From: Clostridium cylindrosporum DSM 605
GTDB taxonomy: Bacteria > Bacillota > Clostridia > Clostridiales > Caloramatoraceae
Reading direction: 5' to 3'
Assembly: GCF_001047375.1 (NCBI RefSeq)
Contig: NZ_LFVU01000028.1
Coordinates: 1 to 64,000 of the forward strand
DNA length: 64,000 nt
Positions 26,870 through 36,522 of the stretch are shown in pieces (position 1 is the first letter of the stretch; every line of letters starts with the position of its first letter). The position numbers were made by a program, and so were the translations under genes. The notes under the pieces were generated by a model, which was not told where the DNA came from, did no database searches, and worked only from the letters and a program-made list of their open reading frames with translations.

Positions 26870-29300
26870 ATCTATAAAAATCTATATGTTTTATTAGATT
26901 TTTATAGATATTTTGTAACTGTTCGGTTACCTCTTTAGTAAATACCATATGTATATTGTGATAGTCCACTATTTCCTCACGATGACCCTCAACACGGTAA
27001 GCATCAAAAACAACAACAATTTCTTTATTGTGAAAACCTTTATAATCACTTAGGATATCAAGTAATTTTATTCTGGCACCATCCATATTATCCTCTGCCA
27101 GTTCACTTAACTCTGGCCATGCAAAGATAATATTATAACCATCCACAAGAAGATATTCTTCTTTATTTGTATAATCTCTAGAAACAAAGTTTGATGTAAC
27201 AGGTTTGTAATAAGCTGCCCTAGCTGGCTTATAACTTTTCCATGCAGATTTCCTTCCCTGGTTGGCATAGTAGGTTTGATTGATTATCTTATCAATCTCA
27301 TCAGGGCTAATGAAACTCTCTTCTGTATATGCAGCTTGTTTTTGCATTCCTGAGCAGGATAACTCTTCTTTTTTATCAAAATAACTTTCTAAATGCATGT
27401 AATCCTTCACATTATTCCATTCAACAATAAAACCTGAACCTTGGGCACAGAATACAGAACTAGCCGTATTTCCAATGTCTCTTTCAGGATCATATGCTAT
27501 GCGCTCTATGACATCCTCAGAATTATGACAGGGCTCATATCCTTTTAAACTGCAAAAGAGCCTGCCAGTACCTTTGGTATAAGCAATCACTTCTTTTTGA
27601 TAATTTCTCATACCACTAACTGGGGCACTTCCAACTAAAACTGCGGTTTCACCGTCTGAATGAGCTATTTCGCAGGTACCATGAATTTTGTCAACATCAG
27701 TCATGGCTCTTCCTAACATTTTCTCAGGCAATTCAAGCTGAAAGGAGTAGTAAGGCTCCAACAAAACAGATTTAGCCTCCATTAAGCCCTGACGTACTGC
27801 ACGCCAGGTGGCCTCTCTAAAGTCACCGCCTTCAGTATGCTTATTGTGTGCTCTGCCAGAGACTAAAGTGATTTTCATATCAGTAATCTCCGAACCTGTT
27901 AAAACTCCTTTATGAACTTTTTCTTCAAGATGGTGTATAACTAAGTTCTGCCAACTCTTGCCTAGTATATCTTCACTGCATTTAGTTTCAAACACTAAAC
28001 CGCTTCCTATCTCGCCTGGCTCCAATAAAAGGTGAACCTCAGCATAATGCCTAAGGGGTTCAAAATGCCCTACTCCCTCAACTATATTTGCAATTGTTTC
28101 CTTATATACAATTCCTCCTGCATCAAAGGATACATCAACATCAAAACGGCTTTGTATCATGTTCTGAAGGATTTCGATCTGAACCTCACCCATAATACGA
28201 ACCTGAATCTCCTGCAACTGCTCATCCCACACAATATTAAGTTCTGGGTCCTCCTCTTCAATCTGACGTAGTTTAGGAATCATTGCTCTTGGGTCGCATC
28301 CCTCGGGCAGTATCATCTGATAGGACAATACAGGTTCAAGCACCGGAGCATTTGAAGCTTCCTCTACCCCTAGGCCTTCTCCTGGTCTGGCCTGACTTAG
28401 CCCTGTAACTGCACATATAGAGCCCGCTTCTATCTCACTTATTGCTTCAAATTTATTTCCAGAATATATGCGTATCTGATTTATTTTCTCTTCCCAGCCA
28501 TGATTGGATAGAACATCCTTTACCTTTAGCTTTCCACCGGTAACCTTCAAGTGAGTAAGGCGATTTCCCTGGTCATCCCTGGTTACTTTGAATATCTTAG
28601 CCCCAAATTCATCTGGATAAGAAGGTATTATAGTATAATCAACAATAACTTGTATCAATTGCTCAATGCCTTCCAATCTTAAAGCTGACCCGAAAATACA
28701 TGGAAATACCTTTCTACCCTTAATAGCTTCCCTAATCTGAACAGTTTCAATATGTTCTGTTTCCAGAAAGGTTTCCATCATGCTTTCATCACACATGGCC
28801 AGCTGATCGTAAAAGCCTTCTGTCTTTACCTGTTCAAATTCAACACATCCGTCATTTAGTTTCTTTTTCAATTCTTCTATTAACCTATCCTTATCCGTGC
28901 CACTTTGATCCATCTTGTTCACAAAAATAAAAGTAGGAATCTCATACAGTTCCAGAAGCCTCCAGAGAGTCCTTGTGTGTCCCTGAACACCATCTGCACC
29001 ATTTATAACTAGTATGGCATAATCTAATACCTGCAGTGTCCTCTCCATTTCAGCGGAAAAATCCACATGTCCTGGAGTATCCAGCAAGGTTATCTGATAC
29101 CCATTGGTTTCAAATATTGCCTGCTTGGAAAAAATAGTGATACCCCTTGCCCGCTCCAGCTCATAGGTATCCAAATATGCATCTTTATTATCTACTCTTC
29201 CTAATTTTCTAATCTTACCACTCATATAGAGCATACCCTCTGACAAGGTTGTCTTGCCCGAATCAACATGAGCTAATATTCCAATGACTATTTTTTTCAT
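26870..29300 (-). CDS. 5' exon of a Tet(M)-like ribosomal-protection GTPase fused to a NYN domain
   Basis: EF-G-like translational GTPase of the TetM/TetO family: AHVDSGKTT (G1, residues 10-18), RGITI (G2), DTPGHVDF (G3), NKMD (G4), followed by domains II-V. Compared with Tet(M) (~640 aa) it has a C-terminal extension of which VDGYNIIFAWPE and EIVVVFDAYRVEG are the start of a YacP-like NYN endonuclease domain. The rest of that domain is at 24726-25029. Without splicing the ORF reads through the palindromic element and stops inside the IStron at 26865, giving 811 aa. Such fusions are annotated in clostridia as tetracycline-resistance-like translation factors; whether it protects from tetracycline is not known. 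Confidence 0.85.
26895..26919 (-). repeat. Terminal inverted repeat of a short palindromic element, other arm
   Basis: Minus strand begins GTTACA and ends AAAAATCTA; partner of 25003-25027. Without the IStron the two arms make a palindrome of about 60 bp that is translated in frame inside the NYN domain. Confidence 0.6.
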
Positions 29301-29425
29301 ATCTATTTCAAATCCTTTATCTTTTCTTCTGTTTTGGATGTTTATTTAACATAGATCTCAAAATAACAATTGTCTATTAATATTTTTACAATAAAATTAT
29401 ATCTCAAAACAAAGGAAATTGCATT

Positions 29426-29441
29426 ACATTAGTAAAAACCC
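29426..29441 (+). repeat. 16-nt direct repeat, right copy
   Basis: ACATTAGTAAAAACCC, identical to 24679-24694, just upstream of the Tet(M)-like gene. Confidence 0.6.
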
Positions 29442-29454
29442 TTGATTTTTGGTA

Positions 29455-29486
29455 TAAGAAAAGAACCTTGATTTTTTAAGGTTCTA
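29455..29486 (-). terminator. Terminator-like hairpin
   Basis: AGAACCTT-aaaaaatc-AAGGTTCT followed by TTTCTT on the minus strand. Confidence 0.6.
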
Positions 29487-29539
29487 ACTGTGTTTTCTTA
29501 TCAGCTCATTCTTAACCACTCAAAAATTTCTAAAAACAG

Positions 29540-29567
29540 CGAAACCTACTAAAATCAGTAGGTTTGC
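29540..29567 (-). terminator. Terminator-like hairpin after the NB-ARC gene
   Basis: AAACCTACTG-atttta-GTAGGTTT, then CGCTGTTTTTAG on the minus strand, about 120 nt past the NB-ARC stop. Confidence 0.5.
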
Positions 29568-29685
29568 ATTGTATCAAAATCTTAGTTCTTATTTGGTAGA
29601 GACGACTCGTGACTGGCTTAATCCACTAAAACTTTAATATTATTAGTAGTATATTTGAAGTTATTGTAGAAGTCTTTAAACATTG

Positions 29686-32619
29686 CTAAGATTTATTTTT
29701 TCTAGCATCAATAATTAAAGTGTCTCCTATGTTGTAGGTTATCAAATTTATATCTTTCAAGACTTGACTCATTCGCTTTCTATCTAGCCTACTCACAACT
29801 TCACCAGTATAGTTACTATATTCCGTGGTAAAATTGTAATATTCATTTTCCACAAACATTTTCAACTCTATATGTTCATTATCTAATTCTAGACTTTCAT
29901 GGAATGCTTTACCTAAGTATTCCATTGCTTTAATAATATTACCGTTATCCCCCAATGTTTTGTAGATTAAAAACAAATTCTCAGTAATTATTGCATTATT
30001 CCTTCCTTTATTGCTCTTATTAATTGTATGAGCTTTGTTTAACTTATCAAGCGCCTTGTTATAATTAGAACTTTTATAATATATGTATCCCATTTTCATG
30101 TAGCACCATGATACCTCGATACTCTTTTCTCCAAAAGTACTTGAACTAGAAGACAATAGCTCCTTGCAAAAGTTAATAGCATCACTATATTCTTCAAGAT
30201 CAATTAGTGCGTCAATTACAATTCTAGTCTTTTCTATAGTAAGTTTAGAATTATTCCCATATATATCTTTATATTTCTTAATAGCTTCTTTATAATTCTG
30301 TATTGCATCACCTTTATTACCAACCTTTTCATGCGCAATTGCAAGATTGAACTCACTATCAATGATGATAGGATGCATTGGTTCATATAGCTTTTTTCTT
30401 AAATGATAGGCTTCGTTAATATTTATTATATACTTATCTTCTCTCTTTCTCTTAAGTGCAATATATGCTTTTAATTCTAATGTATCTGCATATAGCTTAT
30501 TTTCTGTCCCATAATGCTTAATTACTAAAGGTTCTATCTTATCTATCAAATTTTCCAGTTGATCTATCTCGTTAAGATTAAGTAGACATATCCCTAGATT
30601 AATCTTTTTTACTAGTAATTCTTTGTGTGATTTAGGATAAAATGATTCATCAATACTTATTGCTTCCATATATAAATTATATTCTTCATTATGTTCTCCC
30701 AATGAACTTAAAAGAACAGCCTTATTGTTTATAGCTTTTGAATAATGTAGACTTTTCTTAGTATAGATCTTTTCTGCTAAACTAATAGCCTCATCAATAT
30801 GAGATCGTGCTTCTTCATATTGCCCACTTTTAGTTTCTAAATCACAAATATTACATAAAATTGTTATTTTGGATTTTTCCATATCATCGAACTTTTCTAA
30901 TTCTTTAAGACTTTTCTTTAGATATATAATAGCCTGAAAGTAATCTCCTCTTTTTTTGAATAAGTTCGCAATATTATTTAATATTATAGAAACATTTCTT
31001 TCATCGTTATCCGCTCTTAATCTATCCAATGTTCCTAGATAAATATCTTGAGCCTTATCATCTTCTCCTAATTCTATCATAATACCTGCAAGAAGTACTG
31101 AAGCCATATTTAAATGATTATTTTCACTATCACCATAGTGATTAAATATGTCATATGCTTTTTGAGCATATGACATGGCTTTTTCTGTTTGCAAAAGTAA
31201 TTTAAAAGCAATTGCTCCTTTATATAAAAGCTCTGCAATAAGTCTTTTTTCTTGCAGGCAATCTCCATATATTGTTATATTATCCACTAAAGCTTCAAAA
31301 TGAGAAATTAGACTAAAACTATCTATAATTTTTACTTCATCTAAAAAATTATTTGGGAAGATGTTACAAAAAAGCTTTAAGGCTAGTAACATAGTCTCAT
31401 TATTTTCATTAGTATCTCTTAAAATAGCTTTTATTGATTCTATTATTAAACAATGTATAGATATATTGGACTTAGATAATTCTATTAATGAATACTTATT
31501 CAAGTTAGCAAGTGCATTATTTAAATTTAAAATATCTACATTTGTATCTAACACTTCTTCTAAGATAGTAATCTTGTTTTCAACGATTCTTCTTGGGAGA
31601 CTGTCTGGAGATAAAAAAGCAAATATATACATCAAATTCTTGCTAAGATTATTCTCTTTTGATATAGCATCTAGTCCAATTTGTCCTACAGATTTTATTG
31701 TATATTCATAATCTTTACTTGGTTCTCCACTTTCTAATACATCCATCTTATACTTATTATATAGTTCTACATAGTCCCTAAAGCCTATTTTGTTATATTC
31801 AATATATGATGCAGCTTGTACTAGTGCTATTGGCAAATTTCCTAGTAAATTCCCGACAATCTTAGCCCATTCTCTATCTTCTAATTGAGTTCTTTCTAAT
31901 AAAAAATCTATCGCTGTTTCTTCGTCAAACGGATTAATTTTCATAGGAGGTGTAAGTTCATTCCAATTAGAATTTTTTGATGTAATAATTATACTTAGCA
32001 TATTATCATACTCGATAGGCAAGTAATCATATATCATTTTATAATCAATTGCATCATCAAATATAAGCAATACTCGTTCTGTATCTAATACTTTGAAAAT
32101 AACCTCTTGTATAATAGTATCCACAGTTTTATTTTCATAGCCTAGCTTTAGATATTTAGCTAACTCCAAGAAGCTTTTAAGAATTTCCTCTTTTGAGCTA
32201 CACTTTATCCATGCAACTAACTTATAATGTTGCTTATTATCAATAGCATACTTTAATGCAAGTCTCGACTTTCCTACCCCGGGTAGTCCAGTTATTACTT
32301 GAATTTTATTCTTCAATAACCTATCTTTCAAGTCCCATAGTTCATTATCTCTTCCACAGCATTTCATATTTCTTATCTGCGGTACAAAAAAGATTTGTTC
32401 ATCATTTGAAGTATCTTGGTTGATAGAACTTCCATATATATATTTTTCTATATATATTCCATTGTTTATATTTATTTGCCTGTGATTTTCTTGTGTTCCA
32501 AAATTACAATTTTCAACAGTGTTAAAATTACTATCCTCAAAGTTTATAACTTTTTTATTATTAATTCTCCCAAATAAGTTTCCAATAATATGTCTAAATA
32601 AATATTTATTTTCTCTCAT
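29686..32619 (-). CDS. NB-ARC/TPR STAND ATPase (NLR-like), probable immune sensor
   Basis: 977 aa from the ATG at 32619 (the in-frame TTG at 32631 is an alternative). Residues 18-45: an Asn/Gln-rich motif, RINNKKVINFEDSNFNTVEN then NFGTQ. Residues ~88-400: NB-ARC with GLPGVGKS (Walker A, 111-118), VLLIFDDA (Walker B), IIITSKN and GNLPIALVQAA (GxP motif). Residues ~450-930: many TPR units (e.g. ALKLFCNIF, AQKAYDIFNHYGD, IYLKKSLKELEKFDD, ALDKLNKAHTIN). Bacterial NB-ARC-TPR proteins oligomerise on sensing phage and activate an effector. No enzymatic effector domain is fused; the small membrane protein encoded just upstream (14-nt overlap) shares the N-terminal motif and is the likely effector. 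Confidence 0.85.
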   Translation of the reverse strand: MRENKYLFRHIIGNLFGRINNKKVINFEDSNFNTVENCNFGTQENHRQININNGIYIEKYIYGSSINQDTSNDEQIFFVPQIRNMKCCGRDNELWDLKDRLLKNKIQVITGLPGVGKSRLALKYAIDNKQHYKLVAWIKCSSKEEILKSFLELAKYLKLGYENKTVDTIIQEVIFKVLDTERVLLIFDDAIDYKMIYDYLPIEYDNMLSIIITSKNSNWNELTPPMKINPFDEETAIDFLLERTQLEDREWAKIVGNLLGNLPIALVQAASYIEYNKIGFRDYVELYNKYKMDVLESGEPSKDYEYTIKSVGQIGLDAISKENNLSKNLMYIFAFLSPDSLPRRIVENKITILEEVLDTNVDILNLNNALANLNKYSLIELSKSNISIHCLIIESIKAILRDTNENNETMLLALKLFCNIFPNNFLDEVKIIDSFSLISHFEALVDNITIYGDCLQEKRLIAELLYKGAIAFKLLLQTEKAMSYAQKAYDIFNHYGDSENNHLNMASVLLAGIMIELGEDDKAQDIYLGTLDRLRADNDERNVSIILNNIANLFKKRGDYFQAIIYLKKSLKELEKFDDMEKSKITILCNICDLETKSGQYEEARSHIDEAISLAEKIYTKKSLHYSKAINNKAVLLSSLGEHNEEYNLYMEAISIDESFYPKSHKELLVKKINLGICLLNLNEIDQLENLIDKIEPLVIKHYGTENKLYADTLELKAYIALKRKREDKYIININEAYHLRKKLYEPMHPIIIDSEFNLAIAHEKVGNKGDAIQNYKEAIKKYKDIYGNNSKLTIEKTRIVIDALIDLEEYSDAINFCKELLSSSSSTFGEKSIEVSWCYMKMGYIYYKSSNYNKALDKLNKAHTINKSNKGRNNAIITENLFLIYKTLGDNGNIIKAMEYLGKAFHESLELDNEHIELKMFVENEYYNFTTEYSNYTGEVVSRLDRKRMSQVLKDINLITYNIGDTLIIDARKNKS

Positions 32620-32773
32620 TCTGATCACCAAAATTATTATCTTTGATAATATTAAAGTTACTCTTATTTAAATTAATTACTTTTTTATTATTAAATCGCT
32701 TTGCAGAATAAATAATAGTAATTAATATCCCAGCTACTCCTAGTATTACCCCTATTAACAAGCTTGTATCCAC
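32606..32773 (-). CDS. Small single-pass membrane protein paired with the NB-ARC gene
   Basis: 55 aa from the GTG at 32773, which is 7 nt after GGAGG; the ATG at 32779 is too close to the RBS. MDTSLLIGVILGVAGILITIIYS is almost all one membrane helix, followed by a basic boundary (AKR) and a tail FNNKKVINLNKSNFNIIKDN then NFGDQNERK. The tail aligns without gaps with residues 18-45 of the NB-ARC protein (16 of 28 identical: NNKKVIN, SNFN, NFG, Q). Stop TAA at 32606 lies inside the NB-ARC gene start, so translation is coupled. Proposed role: membrane-disrupting effector recruited through the shared motif. Unannotated size class; function is inference. Confidence 0.75.
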   Translation of the reverse strand: MDTSLLIGVILGVAGILITIIYSAKRFNNKKVINLNKSNFNIIKDNNFGDQNERK

Positions 32774-32779
32774 AGTCAT

Positions 32780-33205
32780 CCCTCCATTTGTTTTTGTTGC
32801 ATTTCAAATCTTTTTCTAAGCTATATATTACCATAACTTGTTTGGGCTTTAATACTACTTGATTTATATAGTCAGATAAGTATGTAATATCGTCCTTAGG
32901 TAAATTCAACATCGTGACAAGAGGACTAATCATGATATCTAACGTTTTCAAAACTAGCATTTTTGCAAATTAAATTATGTATATTGGTTTGATAATTATA
33001 TTTATCTTAAAATCCCTTATATTTCACTGGAGAAGCAGGCAAATTAAATCTTACTAACCTTTTTTAAATTTCTTCCATTCTCTTTATCTTTTGTTTCATT
33101 TTTCTTCTTTTTTACCTCTCCCCATATATGCCTTCAAAACAAAAATACACTATAACTCAATATGGTAATTATACCACATTTATACATAATATTATATTTT
33201 TCATA
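32780..33205. other. Upstream region of the NLR pair
   Basis: Contains a TATAAT at about 33165 on the minus strand that could serve as -10 for the pair. An open frame from 32960 lacks an RBS and overlaps the small membrane gene in another frame; its first ~55 codons could be a gene relic, but I do not recognise it. Confidence 0.3.
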
Positions 33206-33237
33206 TAAAAAACCCACGACATTTTTGTCGTGGGTTT
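33206..33237 (-). terminator. Terminator at the island's far end
   Basis: AACCCACGAC-aaaaat-GTCGTGGGTT with T6 on the minus strand. It sits directly after an ssrA-like 3' end, as the terminator at 37318-37355 does after ssrA itself, and is probably the displaced original ssrA terminator. Confidence 0.8.
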
Positions 33238-33252
33238 CAATGGTGGAGGCGA
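33232..33252 (+). repeat. Attachment-site copy (ssrA 3' end duplicate)
   Basis: GGGTTTCAATGGTGGAGGCGA: on the minus strand this ends in TCGCCTCCACCA, the 3' terminus of tmRNA, followed by the start of a terminator. It matches 37350-37369 with one extra A. Confidence 0.75.
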
Positions 33253-33322
33253 AGCGCGACCTTTAAAACCCACCAAAATTAAATTTATAGATAACTATAA
33301 ACAAAATTACATATATAAATTC

Positions 33323-33664
33323 CTACTTATAGCTTGAAGTTTCTATTTTAATAATTCGATTAAGTTTTTCATAAGTATCCATATGAATCCCCCAACTAGA
33401 TTTTTCATTAATTTGGTGTACCTTACAGCTATCAACAAAATCTCTAGTTAGCTGTACAAACAAATTGTATATTTCCTCTTCCTTTTTACAACTCTTTTTA
33501 CATGCAATATAAAACAACTCTTGGAAAAGATTCAAGCTTTCGTATCTTTTATATAAAGTAACCTTCTCCTCTATTCTTTTATAATCCATATTTAAAATTT
33601 TATCTATTATTTCTTTTTTACTCAGATTAATTTTTGTACTAACATTTTTCTTTATATCATCCAT
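33323..33664 (-). CDS. Hypothetical protein downstream of trlF-like gene
   Basis: 113 aa, strong RBS GGAGGATATTTTAT before ATG. Lysine-rich and helical, with a CKKSCKKEEE segment and no membrane helix. It starts 77 nt after the stop of the PHP-ATPase gene in the same direction and is probably co-transcribed. I do not recognise the family; by position it could be a partner or regulator of the ATPase. Confidence 0.65.
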   Translation of the reverse strand: MDDIKKNVSTKINLSKKEIIDKILNMDYKRIEEKVTLYKRYESLNLFQELFYIACKKSCKKEEEIYNLFVQLTRDFVDSCKVHQINEKSSWGIHMDTYEKLNRIIKIETSSYK

Positions 33665-33741
33665 ATAAAATATCCTCCAATTTTGTCTTTATATATTATA
33701 TGGATGATAAAATATATTTATTATTAAAGTTTTTCTCCTAC

Positions 33742-36522
33742 TTATTCCGTATACTTCTTACTCCTCTTTTCAAATGCAGGCATAGTACCCTCTAGAACGT
33801 CTACAATATACTTTCTCATTTCTGAAGCTTCCATACTATTATAAGTATATTTAAGATGTAATTCTTCTTTATTCATACTACTATAAATAATTTGTTCTGA
33901 ATCACATGCCACTGCTATATTAGGGTTATGGGTAACTATAATAATCTGCCTCTGAGCTTTTGCTCTAATTATATATTTCACTAATCTATCAAAAATAGAT
34001 TGGTTATCTAAATTATCTTCTGGCTGATCTATTATTAAAGGGCAATTTTCCTTATCCAATAATAAATAGAATATTAATAATAATAATCCTCTTTCACCTG
34101 GAGATAATTTACTTAATAATTTATCCCCTAATTTTAGTTGATAATTTGTTTTTATATAATCTAATCCATAAAGATTGTTAAAAAATTCTGCCTTATCTAA
34201 AAACACTTTATCGTAATCTGATGATGAATTTTTTAATTCATCTTCTATTTTTTTTAAAGAATCAAATACGCTATCAAATTCATCTATTTTTATTGTTTCT
34301 ACTAATAAAGATAAATTTTCCTTAGCCTGTTCTTTTCCTCTAAATATACTTTTTACATTTTGATTAATATGATTAAACAACTTTCTTTCCATATTATTAC
34401 TATCTAAATAAAAATTAATCTCTATTTTAGGCTTTTCTGATTCTTTTATATCAAGTTCACTTATTGCGCTATTTATATATGAATACTTTTGTGCATATTT
34501 TTCTACAATACTCTTTTTTAACAAATAAACTTCTTTGCATATCAACTTCCTTGATTCATATAGCTCATTTAGTTTTATAGGAATATCTTCTTCTAATACT
34601 CTAAGTTCTTCCCTTATTTTAGTAATATTCTCAGAGACTTTAGCAACTTTTTCTCTCCATTTTATTAAATCCTGTAAATAATTTTGATAATTCACCTCTG
34701 CTAATGATAATTTACTTGTTATTTGGGTAATTCTTTGCTGTGTCTCTTTTAACTTGAGCACTAATGTACCATCTTTCTTATCATTTTCAATAGTACTTAT
34801 TTCTAACTTTATACTATTTATCCCACTTTCAACTTGTTTCTTTAAAGATAGTAAATCTTCACAATTTACGTCTACCTTGCATGCAACTATTTCTTTTACT
34901 CCATTACTTAGCAAATTATTATTTAATTTATCGAACCATTCTTCTACACTATTCTTTGCTTTTTCAATTTGTTCTAAAGTACTTTCTATCAAATGTTGTT
35001 TTTTACTCAAATTGTCTAAATCTTGCTTTTTAATTTCAAATTGCTTTTTTAAATCCTCCATTTGAACATTAAGCATATTTAATGTTTCTTCTACTTGAGT
35101 GTCTATATTAGGCTTTACAACATCTATAGGTTTATTATTTGCTTCCTGTTCCAGTTGCTTTTGATAATCATTTAACTTTTCATTCAAAATTCGCTTTTCA
35201 CCAAGTGAACTCTTATTTTCCTTCTCTATAATTTGAGCATTTATTTCCTTTAACTTTACTTGCTTGGAATCAATATCTTTAACTACATTACTTGTTAAGT
35301 ATTCCATTAAGTGAAATAAAGAATCCATACCTAGTTTTTCCTCTTGTGGTAAATAGTCAAAAATAAGTCTTTCTATCTCATCATTAAAACCATCCTTTAA
35401 ATCATTACATACGTATTCAATATATTGTTGAGGTAAATATTTGACTTTCTCTACTAATAATGTATTATCAGTAGGAAATAATAACTTCTCCTCTTCAATT
35501 CCATTCTTCCATTTGAGTACTACACCATAATTTTTACCTAAATAATCTGGTTTTTGATTAAACTTTTCAGTACTTAAAAAAGAAAATTTATTATTATGAG
35601 TATTTCCTGCATGTCCAATTATATCTGCTAATGCACTTTTACCATTACCTTTGTTACCGATAATTGTAACTAAGTCATAATTTAGTGGTATTTCATCATC
35701 AAACCACTTATCTGAAGGTGTTATTCCTTTAATTTTAATGCTATCTATAAATTTATGACTATTATCATTAACAATTTTCTTCTTAGGAGGAATGTCTCCT
35801 ACAAAAAATCGTAACTCTGGTTCTTTAATTGCTTGCAGCAATCCCTCAAATGACGCATCTGCCTTTATCCATAAGTTCTCTTTCAATTGATAATTCCTAG
35901 GATCATGGTTATCGGAACAAATTATCATTGGCTTTCTTCTAACAGTTTTAAAAACGAATTTATTATAGTTATCTATATCATTTATCTTTCCCATTTCAAA
36001 AACATCTGCATATTCTGCAATTTCAGCTTTAATAGCCATATTAACTTCTAGAGAATTTGTTATACCATCATCAATTCCTTTATCTTTTTTACCAGCATGA
36101 ACACTAACAATGCCATTATTAGTCCTAGCAAATTCAACAATATCTTTGTAGTCCCAGTAAATGCTATCATGGTTATCCTTATTTCTTGCTTTATCATCTT
36201 TCATGATTACACTAAATCTGGTTGAAAGCTTATCCAAATCCTGATTAGAAAAAATTAAAATTACATGTAAATTTGAAGTTCCTTTATCACACCTTAGTTC
36301 TACTCCCGGTAAAATAGTAATTTCTGGTGCTAACAATTGTAGTTTTTTTATTCTTTCAGCATCAATTAAAAAATGATCTGTAATAGCAACAACCGCTAAT
36401 TCCTTTTCTCTCCAAGACTTTACTAATAATTCATCACAATCATCTGTTTTATATTTATAATCATATGATGATGCTGTATGAACATGCAAATCCCATTTTC
36501 TCCATTCTGACCCTCTACTCAT
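33742..36522 (-). CDS. TrlF-type PHP domain + SMC-like AAA ATPase, probable defence protein
   Basis: 926 aa. Residues 5-~235: PHP phosphoesterase domain with DLHVHT (11-16), ITDH (47-50), VHAG (141-144) and CSDNHD (202-207), the metal-binding His/Asp set. Residues ~275-926: an ABC/SMC-like ATPase with Walker A GNKGNGKS (289-296), a long coiled coil (~400-700), the signature LSPGERGLLLL and Walker B CPLIIDQPEDNLD, then IIVTHNPN. Matches the TrlF architecture. Related PHP or TOPRIM nuclease-SMC ATPase proteins (RloC, OLD, Lamassu) sense or cut nucleic acid during phage infection. Lies on a mobile island in ssrA, which supports a defence role; substrate is unknown. Confidence 0.85.
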   Translation of the reverse strand: MSRGSEWRKWDLHVHTASSYDYKYKTDDCDELLVKSWREKELAVVAITDHFLIDAERIKKLQLLAPEITILPGVELRCDKGTSNLHVILIFSNQDLDKLSTRFSVIMKDDKARNKDNHDSIYWDYKDIVEFARTNNGIVSVHAGKKDKGIDDGITNSLEVNMAIKAEIAEYADVFEMGKINDIDNYNKFVFKTVRRKPMIICSDNHDPRNYQLKENLWIKADASFEGLLQAIKEPELRFFVGDIPPKKKIVNDNSHKFIDSIKIKGITPSDKWFDDEIPLNYDLVTIIGNKGNGKSALADIIGHAGNTHNNKFSFLSTEKFNQKPDYLGKNYGVVLKWKNGIEEEKLLFPTDNTLLVEKVKYLPQQYIEYVCNDLKDGFNDEIERLIFDYLPQEEKLGMDSLFHLMEYLTSNVVKDIDSKQVKLKEINAQIIEKENKSSLGEKRILNEKLNDYQKQLEQEANNKPIDVVKPNIDTQVEETLNMLNVQMEDLKKQFEIKKQDLDNLSKKQHLIESTLEQIEKAKNSVEEWFDKLNNNLLSNGVKEIVACKVDVNCEDLLSLKKQVESGINSIKLEISTIENDKKDGTLVLKLKETQQRITQITSKLSLAEVNYQNYLQDLIKWREKVAKVSENITKIREELRVLEEDIPIKLNELYESRKLICKEVYLLKKSIVEKYAQKYSYINSAISELDIKESEKPKIEINFYLDSNNMERKLFNHINQNVKSIFRGKEQAKENLSLLVETIKIDEFDSVFDSLKKIEDELKNSSSDYDKVFLDKAEFFNNLYGLDYIKTNYQLKLGDKLLSKLSPGERGLLLLIFYLLLDKENCPLIIDQPEDNLDNQSIFDRLVKYIIRAKAQRQIIIVTHNPNIAVACDSEQIIYSSMNKEELHLKYTYNSMEASEMRKYIVDVLEGTMPAFEKRSKKYTE

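Larger units (their letters stand above)
29301..29685. other. Intergenic region with two hairpins
   Basis: No ORF. Contains the right 16-nt repeat, two terminator-like hairpins (listed separately) and a sequence at 29596-29607 (TGGTAGAGACGA) that weakly resembles the ssrA 3' end. Confidence 0.4.

Noticed and set aside
32691-32960. 89-codon minus-strand ORF upstream of the NB-ARC gene
   Set aside because: No RBS; its 3' half is a frame-shifted shadow of the well-supported small membrane protein gene.
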